From SIG452 sp045631485 (GTDB lineage: Bacteria; Bacillota; Clostridia; UMGS1840), in assembly GCA_045631485.1 (NCBI GenBank), contig JAZQUU010000039.1:62001-126000 (forward strand): 64,000 nt of DNA. Reading direction: 5' to 3'. Positions 58,615 through 64,000 of this stretch are shown piece after piece. The position numbers and the translations under genes were made by a program. The notes under the pieces were generated by a model. It saw only the letters and a list, made by a program, of their open reading frames with translations, did no database searches and had not been told where the DNA came from. Within the stretch, counting starts at the first letter, position 1. The number at the start of each line of letters is the position of its first letter.

Positions 58615-59462
58615 AAATCCTCCGGAGATTCCAGACTTAATTTCCCGAAACGACCATTTTTGAAATCATCTAACACGGCGTTGGCACACCGTTCGTAATC
58701 AGGGTCGTTCTTACTGAAAATATAACCTCGTTTGAACGCAATTTTATCATAAACGCTCAGTTTATCGTCATATTCTTCCAATGTGATTTTATAACGCTCC
58801 GAAAGTGCAGCAGGATGACTTTGCAGCAAGTAATCAATGAGATAAACGCCCAACTCTTCCACATCTAAAATCTGGCTTTTGATGGCACCGGTAAATGCCA
58901 GATGCAACGAAACTGTTTCGTCGCCGAGTTTAGGCCACAAAATACCGGGGGTATCCATCAGTTCAATTTCATTGGAAATTTTCACCCATTGTTTATGCAC
59001 CGTAACACCGGGGCGGTCTTCTGTTTTTAAACGCTTGTTATTTGCCATACGGTTAATGAAAGAAGATTTTCCCGAGTTGGGAATTCCAACCACCATAATA
59101 CGAATGGGTTTAAAAATGCCTTTTTCACGGTTACGGGCAAGTTTTTCTTTCAATAATTCCTTTAAATCAGAGGAAATTCGTTTTAACCCTTCCCCTGTTT
59201 CGCAATTCACTTTTAAAGCAGTAATTCCAAGTGAACGATAATAAGAAACCCAGCGTTCTGTCACCGCATCGTCTGCCATATCGGATTTGTTTAACAACAC
59301 GATTTTCGGCTTATTCTGACACAGTTCATCAATATCGGGATTCTTAGAAGAAATGGGAATTCTTGCATCCAACACCTCCACCACGGCATCCACTAATTTT
59401 AAATCTTCCGAGATTAAGCGTTTGGTTTTCGCCATATGCCCGGGATACCAGTTAATATTCAT
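58611..59462 (-). CDS. rbgA: Ribosome biogenesis GTPase RbgA (YlqF)
   Basis: A 283-residue circularly permuted GTPase needed for late 50S assembly. The order is G4 (LLNKSDMAD), G5-like (VNCETGEG), G1 (VGIPNSGKSSFINRM), then G2/G3 (RPGVT, DTPGIL), as required for permuted GTPases. The C-terminal helical domain is present. It lies between lepB and rnhB. Confidence 0.95.
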   Translation of the reverse strand: MNINWYPGHMAKTKRLISEDLKLVDAVVEVLDARIPISSKNPDIDELCQNKPKIVLLNKSDMADDAVTERWVSYYRSLGITALKVNCETGEGLKRISSDLKELLKEKLARNREKGIFKPIRIMVVGIPNSGKSSFINRMANNKRLKTEDRPGVTVHKQWVKISNEIELMDTPGILWPKLGDETVSLHLAFTGAIKSQILDVEELGVYLIDYLLQSHPAALSERYKITLEEYDDKLSVYDKIAFKRGYIFSKNDPDYERCANAVLDDFKNGRFGKLSLESPEDL

Positions 59463-59493
59463 ATAATTCCTCCCGATTTTTTAGAATTCTCTT

Positions 59494-60165
59494 TTAGTAC
59501 AATAAACCGAAACTGCTAAAGGGCCAGAATCTAAAGATTGCTTTCCCCACGATATCATCGTGATTCACCATACCAACGGTTGTTTCGTAACGGCTGTCAA
59601 CACTGTGATTTCTGTTATCCCCAAGCACAAACACATGCCCTTCGGGAACAGTCATAGGATATTCCTCGGTTGCTAAGCTCTGAGGATTGGTTGCAATTTT
59701 TTCGGCAATATAATCTTCTTCCAAGCGTTCTCCATCTACATAAACATCATAAAAACGGGTTCCGTTTTTCGCATCGATATTCATTTTAAAATCCACGGTC
59801 TGACCGCCAACTGCGATGACGCGTTTGATATAGGGCTTGTTATCCCCCTTGGGATTTAACACAATAATATCCCCGTTGGACGGAGTGTAGCCTAAGTGAT
59901 ACACCACAAGCATATCTTTATCCTGCAAGGTGGGTTCCATAGACGGACCGCTTACCTTAACGGTTCTGCCCACAAAAGTGGTCAGTAAAAACACCACAAT
60001 CAGAGCCACTGCAAAGCATTCAATCCATTCCAGAAGTTCTCTCTGCCAGGTCTTTTTTTCTTTCTTTTTATTGGAAACAGGTTCTTTTGCTACGGTTTCC
60101 TCAACCCCGGATTCAACTGCTTCCTGAATCTCCTGCTCATTTTTGTTTTCTGCCTCATAATTCAT
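59494..60165 (-). CDS. lepB: Signal peptidase I
   Basis: A 223-residue membrane protease. An acidic N-terminal tail (residues 1-38) precedes one helix (about 45-67). The catalytic serine is in SGPSMEPTLQDKDML and the lysine in YIKRVIAVGGQ. GDNRNHSVDSR closes the family signature. It supplies processing for secreted proteins such as the SLH-domain protein. It has its own promoter at 60232-60260. Confidence 0.94.
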   Translation of the reverse strand: MNYEAENKNEQEIQEAVESGVEETVAKEPVSNKKKEKKTWQRELLEWIECFAVALIVVFLLTTFVGRTVKVSGPSMEPTLQDKDMLVVYHLGYTPSNGDIIVLNPKGDNKPYIKRVIAVGGQTVDFKMNIDAKNGTRFYDVYVDGERLEEDYIAEKIATNPQSLATEEYPMTVPEGHVFVLGDNRNHSVDSRYETTVGMVNHDDIVGKAIFRFWPFSSFGLLY

Positions 60166-60231
60166 ATCGTAAACATCCTTTCTGAATAAACAAATATCTT
60201 GCGGAAGGCATATTCCCCGCAGTTTATCATT

Positions 60232-60260
60232 ATTTTATCAAATGATGCCTCCAATGTCAA
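60232..60260 (-). promoter_or_regulatory. Promoter for lepB
   Basis: Minus-strand TTGACA and TAAAAT separated by 17 bp, about 65 nt upstream of the lepB start. Confidence 0.7.
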
Positions 60261-60299
60261 CTGATTTCAAATATTTTTACGATTTTATTGTAATTCATA

Positions 60300-60328
60300 T
60301 TGACTATTTTTGCATTTTATTGTAAAAT
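60300..60328 (+). promoter_or_regulatory. Promoter for citrate synthase
   Basis: Plus-strand TTGACT and TAAAAT separated by 17 bp, about 80 nt upstream of the start codon. It is divergent from the lepB promoter. Confidence 0.65.
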
Positions 60329-60406
60329 AAACAATAAGGCATTTTCTGATTGTTTATTTCTTTCCGCAAATGCTCGAGAATGCTTTCAAAAAGGAGACAA
60401 AAAACT

Positions 60407-61759
60407 ATGAATGAATCGAATCTGACTCAAGAATATATTGAGCATTTATCTCATAAAGTAAAAGATTTTTCTCAGATTGACCCCACTCTTTACGAAAAAT
60501 ACGATGTAAAAAGAGGTCTTCGTAATGCCAACGGAACAGGTGTTTTGGTTGGTTTAACCACTGTTGGTAATGTCAGCAGTTATATTATCGAAAATGACGA
60601 AAAAGTTGCAATCCCCGGTAAACTGTCTTACCGCGGTATCGAAATCCGTGATATTATTGCAGGATTAAAAGGAAAAAGAATGGGATTTGAAGAAGTAATA
60701 TTCTTACTCTTATTCTCCAAGCTTCCCAACAAAGAAGAGTTTGAAACCTTCTGCGATAGCATCGCTGCATATCGTGAGCTTCCCTTCGGATTTACGGAAG
60801 ATATGATTTTAAAAGCACCCAGTAAAGATATTATGAACAAACTTGCACGAGGTGTTTTATCGTTGTACTCCTATGATGAGTGTCCCGATGACACCAGTAT
60901 TCCCAATGTGATCCGTCAGATTATTGCTTTAATTGCAAGACTGAGCACCATTGCTGCATACGGTTATCAGGCGAAACGCCATTATTTTGACGGAAAGAGC
61001 CTTGTTTTACACAATTGTAAAGCCGAATATTCTATCGCTGAAAACTTTTTGCGTTTAATCCGTACCAGCAGAAAGTTCACTCCGCTGGAAGCTGAAATTT
61101 TAGACTTGATGTTGATTCTGCACGCAGAACACGGTGGTGGTAACAACTCCACCTTCACCACCCACGTTGTAACCTCCTCCGGTACCGATGTATATTCTGC
61201 AATCGCTGCTGCAATCGGTTCCTTAAAAGGTCCCCGTCACGGTGGTGCCAACATTAAAGTAGTAGAAATGATGGAAGATTTATGTGCCAATGTGGAACAT
61301 TGGGATAATGATGATGAAATCATGGAACATCTGGCAAAAATCCTGGATAAAAAAGCCTATGATAAAAGCGGTTTGATTTACGGTATGGGCCATGCGGTTT
61401 ACACCATTTCTGACCCCCGTGCCGAATTGCTTCGTGAAAAAGCAAGAGAGCTTGCAGAAGAAAAAGATGCGATGGAGCAGTTTAAGGTTTATGAAGCCGT
61501 GGAACGTTTGGCTCCCATTGTAATCAATCGCAAAACCAACAAAATTATCTGTGCCAACGTGGACTTGTATTCCGGCTTTGTGTATCAGATGCTGAATATT
61601 CCAAAAGAATTGTTTACTCCCTTATTTGCAATTTCCAGAATTGCAGGATGGGGTGCGCATATCATTGAAGAAATCTCCATGAATAAAAAAATTATGCGTC
61701 CTGCTTACAAATGTATCGCCAAAGATACTACTTACACTCCTTTAGAAGACAGAGAATAA
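60407..61759 (+). CDS. Citrate synthase
   Basis: A 450-residue enzyme condensing acetyl-CoA and oxaloacetate. Active-site motifs: LHAEHGGGNNSTFT (His), GSLKGPRHGGANIKV, GMGHAVYTISDPRAELL (His) and SGFVYQMLNIP, followed by FAISRIAGWGAHIIEE. The start at 60407 follows AAGGAG; longer frames are unsupported. 2-Methylcitrate synthase activity is a family alternative, and would suit propionyl-CoA from the microcompartment, but prpB/prpD are absent here. Confidence 0.92.
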   Translation: MNESNLTQEYIEHLSHKVKDFSQIDPTLYEKYDVKRGLRNANGTGVLVGLTTVGNVSSYIIENDEKVAIPGKLSYRGIEIRDIIAGLKGKRMGFEEVIFLLLFSKLPNKEEFETFCDSIAAYRELPFGFTEDMILKAPSKDIMNKLARGVLSLYSYDECPDDTSIPNVIRQIIALIARLSTIAAYGYQAKRHYFDGKSLVLHNCKAEYSIAENFLRLIRTSRKFTPLEAEILDLMLILHAEHGGGNNSTFTTHVVTSSGTDVYSAIAAAIGSLKGPRHGGANIKVVEMMEDLCANVEHWDNDDEIMEHLAKILDKKAYDKSGLIYGMGHAVYTISDPRAELLREKARELAEEKDAMEQFKVYEAVERLAPIVINRKTNKIICANVDLYSGFVYQMLNIPKELFTPLFAISRIAGWGAHIIEEISMNKKIMRPAYKCIAKDTTYTPLEDRE

Positions 61760-61813
61760 TGATTATCTCCCAAAAACCAAGAAAGGAACTGTGGCTTCCC
61801 ACAAGGTGTTAAC

Positions 61814-63295
61814 ATGAATTTAAGTGTGTCTTACATTTTAATGGTGGCAGGAATTCTTCTTGCAAAAGCCATGGGATTTTTGCGGGATATGTTTTTGGGT
61901 AACAACTTCGGCACCGGTATCACTATGGATATTTATACCCAGGTGTTTTCTGTTGCCAGTGTTGTTTTCACGGCAGTCGGAGTTGCCCTGTCCACATTTG
62001 TCATCAAAAGTATTAATAATCGTCAAATTCAAGATGACGAAGAGGAAAAAGAATTTGTGGGATTCTTTTTTAAGCGTTCCCTGATGATTTCTCTGCTTGG
62101 AACAATCGGACTATTCTTGTTGTCATTCCCTGCAACAAAACTGTTGCTCCCCGGGTTGGAATCCAATGATTTTCAGATTGCACTGAGATTGTTTTGGATT
62201 ATGTTACCATCCCTGTGCTTTATTGTGTTGACTTACACAGCAATGGGATTATTGCAGAATAAAAATAAGTTCTTTATTACCTCCATTGTGAGTTTGCCGT
62301 TTAACGTTCTGATTATCGGCAGTATGCTTTTGGGAGTGAACAACATTTACATTCTCGGAGCAGTTACCACATTGGGATGGGCGGCGCATTTTCTGTTCTT
62401 ATTGCCGGCATTAAAAAAAGAAGGCTATAAACTTTGGAGCAAAACCAATCACGCAGACAAGCTCCGATTGGTAAAACCAATGGAAATTTTATTTATTTTA
62501 ATTTCCAATATGGTATTTCAGTTCTTATTCATTGTAGATAAATCTTTCGCAAGTTCCAACACCGGATACCCCTCTGCAATCCATTATGCAAGTTTTCTTT
62601 TCACCACGGTTTGCAGTATCTTTTTAGTGGCAATGTCGGCAATTTTCTTTCCGTCTTTGACAAAATCCATGAAAGAAAACAATACAGAAAAAACCAACGG
62701 ATTAATTCGTTATTCCTTAACATTTCTGTTTGCGATTTTTGTGCCATTTCTGATGATTGTGGGAATTTATCACAGAGATATCATCACCCTGCTCTATCAA
62801 CGCGGTGAATTCACGGTTGAATCGGTAAATTTAGTAGCTCCTGCCTTCCTGATATATTCCTTCTGTGTGTTTGCATTTATGACTCAGGAACTTTTGTTTA
62901 AAATCTTTTATGCTAAAGGAAAATATCGGATCACTGTTATTTCGGCTGTTGGAATTTTAGTTGCCAACATTCTGTGTGATTATTTCTTCCGCAATTCTTT
63001 TTATGGAATTGTTGGTTCAACAGCAGGTGTTTGTGTTGTATTTTCCGTAATCATGTTTATCCTGTTACTGAAAGAATCTCCCGGAATGATTAATCGGCAA
63101 TTTTTAAGAAACATTTTGATTATTCTTATTTCGGCAATGGTATTTTGGATTACTCATTTCATCTTCCGAAATACAATCGGATACCAAAATAAAATGATGT
63201 TTGTAATTCCCATAATAGTCGGCGGAGCGATTTACCTTGGCATCTTGTTTGCTGCAAATATTTTAAAACAGTTGCTTTTATCCAAAGAAAATTAA
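61814..63295 (+). CDS. murJ: Lipid II flippase MurJ (MviN family)
   Basis: A 493-residue MOP-superfamily protein with about fourteen helices. The N terminus has AKAMGFLRDMFLGNNFGTGI, the conserved MurJ opening, and helix 7 vicinity has FLFIVDKSFAS. It moves peptidoglycan precursors across the membrane. The start has only a weak ribosome site. Polysaccharide export is an alternative for members of this fold. Confidence 0.88.
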   Translation: MNLSVSYILMVAGILLAKAMGFLRDMFLGNNFGTGITMDIYTQVFSVASVVFTAVGVALSTFVIKSINNRQIQDDEEEKEFVGFFFKRSLMISLLGTIGLFLLSFPATKLLLPGLESNDFQIALRLFWIMLPSLCFIVLTYTAMGLLQNKNKFFITSIVSLPFNVLIIGSMLLGVNNIYILGAVTTLGWAAHFLFLLPALKKEGYKLWSKTNHADKLRLVKPMEILFILISNMVFQFLFIVDKSFASSNTGYPSAIHYASFLFTTVCSIFLVAMSAIFFPSLTKSMKENNTEKTNGLIRYSLTFLFAIFVPFLMIVGIYHRDIITLLYQRGEFTVESVNLVAPAFLIYSFCVFAFMTQELLFKIFYAKGKYRITVISAVGILVANILCDYFFRNSFYGIVGSTAGVCVVFSVIMFILLLKESPGMINRQFLRNILIILISAMVFWITHFIFRNTIGYQNKMMFVIPIIVGGAIYLGILFAANILKQLLLSKEN

Positions 63296-63334
63296 TTCAA
63301 TTTCATATCAAACTAAAAAAGTGAGGACAACAAT

Positions 63335-63769
63335 ATGAAAAACGCAAAAGAAAAAGTTGGCGGATTTGTAAGCGAATTTAAAAAATTTGCTTTAAAGGGA
63401 AACGTGCTTGACATGGCAGTCGGTGTTATTATCGGTGGTGCTTTCGGGAAAATCGTTTCTTCATTAGTGGCTGATGTTATTACCCCTGCAATCGGTATTT
63501 TGTTGGGCGGTGTTAATTTCACCGAATTAAAATGGGTAATCAACGCAGAAACCGAAGCTGCAATTAACTATGGTAACTTCATTCAGAATATCGTTGACTT
63601 CCTAATTATTGCATTATCTATTTTTATCTTTATCAAAGTGCTTTCCAAGTTTTCCAGAAAAAAAGAAGAAGCTCCCAAAGAGCCTCCGAAAAAACCGGAC
63701 GATATTCTTCTTTTGGAAGAAATCAGAGATTTATTAAAAGAAAAAGCAAAAGACGAAACCTTGGTATAA
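63335..63769 (+). CDS. mscL: Large-conductance mechanosensitive channel
   Basis: A 144-residue channel that opens under hypo-osmotic stress. FKKFALKGNVLDMAVGVIIGGAFGKIVSSLVADVITPAIG is the classical N-terminal helix and first membrane segment. FLIIALSIFIFIKVL is the second, followed by an acidic/basic helical bundle tail (ILLLEEIRDLLKEK). Length is typical. A terminator follows at once. Confidence 0.95.
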   Translation: MKNAKEKVGGFVSEFKKFALKGNVLDMAVGVIIGGAFGKIVSSLVADVITPAIGILLGGVNFTELKWVINAETEAAINYGNFIQNIVDFLIIALSIFIFIKVLSKFSRKKEEAPKEPPKKPDDILLLEEIRDLLKEKAKDETLV

Positions 63770-63778
63770 TATTTCATC

Positions 63779-63812
63779 AAAAAGGGCTATCCCGATGGGA
63801 TAGCCCTTTTTA
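63779..63812 (+). terminator. Terminator after mscL
   Basis: A 15-bp stem AAAAAGGGCTATCCC / GGGATAGCCCTTTTT with a 3-nt loop and T-run. Confidence 0.9.
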
Positions 63813-63829
63813 TATTATTATCATTGACT

Positions 63830-64000
63830 TTATTTGGTACAAAATCCTGTAATCGAAACAGAGGCAGCAAGATTGCCAAGTTCATCGGATACTGTGACGG
63901 TATAAAGATTGGTGGAACGGCCGTTTTTTACGCAGGTTGCCTCCGCAATCAAGCGTTCCCCTTTCGTTCTTCCCAAAAAGGAAATAGTGGAGTTAAGCGA
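63830..64000 (-). CDS. Hotdog-fold thioesterase, C-terminal fragment (PaaI-like)
   Basis: The last 56 residues of a protein running off the right edge. They read SLNSTISFLGRTKGERLIAE and continue with YTVTVSDELGNLAASVSITG, the typical last strands of PaaI/YdiI-type acyl-CoA thioesterases. The catalytic part is outside the window, so the call rests on strand pattern only. Confidence 0.7.
   Translation of the reverse strand, partial: SLNSTISFLGRTKGERLIAEATCVKNGRSTNLYTVTVSDELGNLAASVSITGFCTK

Noticed and set aside
1..64000. CRISPR arrays, prophage modules or rRNA operons
   Set aside because: No regularly spaced short repeats, phage structural genes or rRNA-like sequence were seen on either strand.

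Overview
The window looks like one chromosome segment of a low-GC anaerobic gut Firmicute (Clostridia), probably uncultured. The grounds are ordinary Firmicute housekeeping gene orders (lepB-rbgA-rnhB-yraN, tex-mrnC), a SigH-like sigma factor, S-layer-homology domains, a complete bile salt hydrolase and a B12-dependent sugar-diol microcompartment. I see no rRNA, tRNA, CRISPR array, prophage or transposase gene. Most genes read on the minus strand.

Layout. 0.0-9.3 kb (-): a partial P-loop ATPase, pgi, dCMP deaminase, cca, an SGNH hydrolase, an aldo/keto reductase, a bile salt hydrolase with its own consensus promoter, an OFA-type MFS transporter, and a small membrane protein with a CPBP protease. 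9.3-10.4 kb: dispersed repeats and an orphan gene. 10.5-16.3 kb (+): tex, mrnC, a degenerate sensor-kinase-like protein, then a sulfur-handling trio (TtcA-like PP-loop enzyme, DUF3343, cysteine desulfurase). 16.3-31.5 kb (-): a signalling island. A beta-helix membrane protein, a secreted SH3/NlpC-P60/SLH protein, a LytS-type sensor kinase and a winged-helix response regulator are followed by a unit of about ten genes: two STAS proteins, a flavodoxin-fold oxidoreductase, a diguanylate cyclase, an alarmone synthetase and a separate HD alarmone hydrolase, a multidomain SpoIIE phosphatase and an ATPase-like protein. Three start points in this island share a TGTCATA direct-repeat box resembling PhoB-family sites, a plausible regulon of the island's own response regulator. 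31.6-32.8 kb: a second copy of the structured repeat with an ATP-grasp orphan gene. 32.9-35.5 kb (+): feoA-feoB-FeoB-associated protein with two palindromic operators.

35.5-52.0 kb (-): a microcompartment operon running from one perfect-consensus promoter: class II aldolase, pduC, pduD, pduE, pduG, pduO, pduP, an MDR-type alcohol dehydrogenase, four BMC-H shell genes, pduL, pduN, pduS, pduT-like, a DeoR regulator and rhamnulokinase. Inferred pathway: rhamnulose is phosphorylated by RhaB and cleaved to DHAP and lactaldehyde; lactaldehyde is reduced to 1,2-propanediol; PduCDE dehydrates this to propanal; PduP and PduL carry it to propionyl-phosphate, and the alcohol dehydrogenase recycles NADH. 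At least six enzymes carry helical encapsulation-type tails. Oddities are an MDR enzyme where an iron ADH is usual, a PduT-like protein without its Fe-S cysteine, a PduK-like protein with an AT-hook tail, and strong RNA hairpins between shell genes.

52.3-64.0 kb: a BofC-domain protein, a SigH-like sigma factor, a zinc-ribbon protein, two tandem orphan genes bounded by the dispersed repeat, ybaK, a Gfo/Idh/MocA oxidoreductase, a QueG-like Fe-S protein, yraN, rnhB, rbgA, lepB, citrate synthase, murJ, mscL and a partial hotdog thioesterase.

The most novel signal is a repeat family whose conserved core is GTGTCAAGTC. Two 260-265 bp copies have 13-15 bp terminal inverted repeats and covarying internal hairpins, and lie directly 3' of orphan genes whose 5' leaders carry a solo copy of the same terminus. 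A third locus holds two orphan genes bounded by solo sites. This resembles a cassette system, integron-like or MITE-like, with no recombinase in the window.
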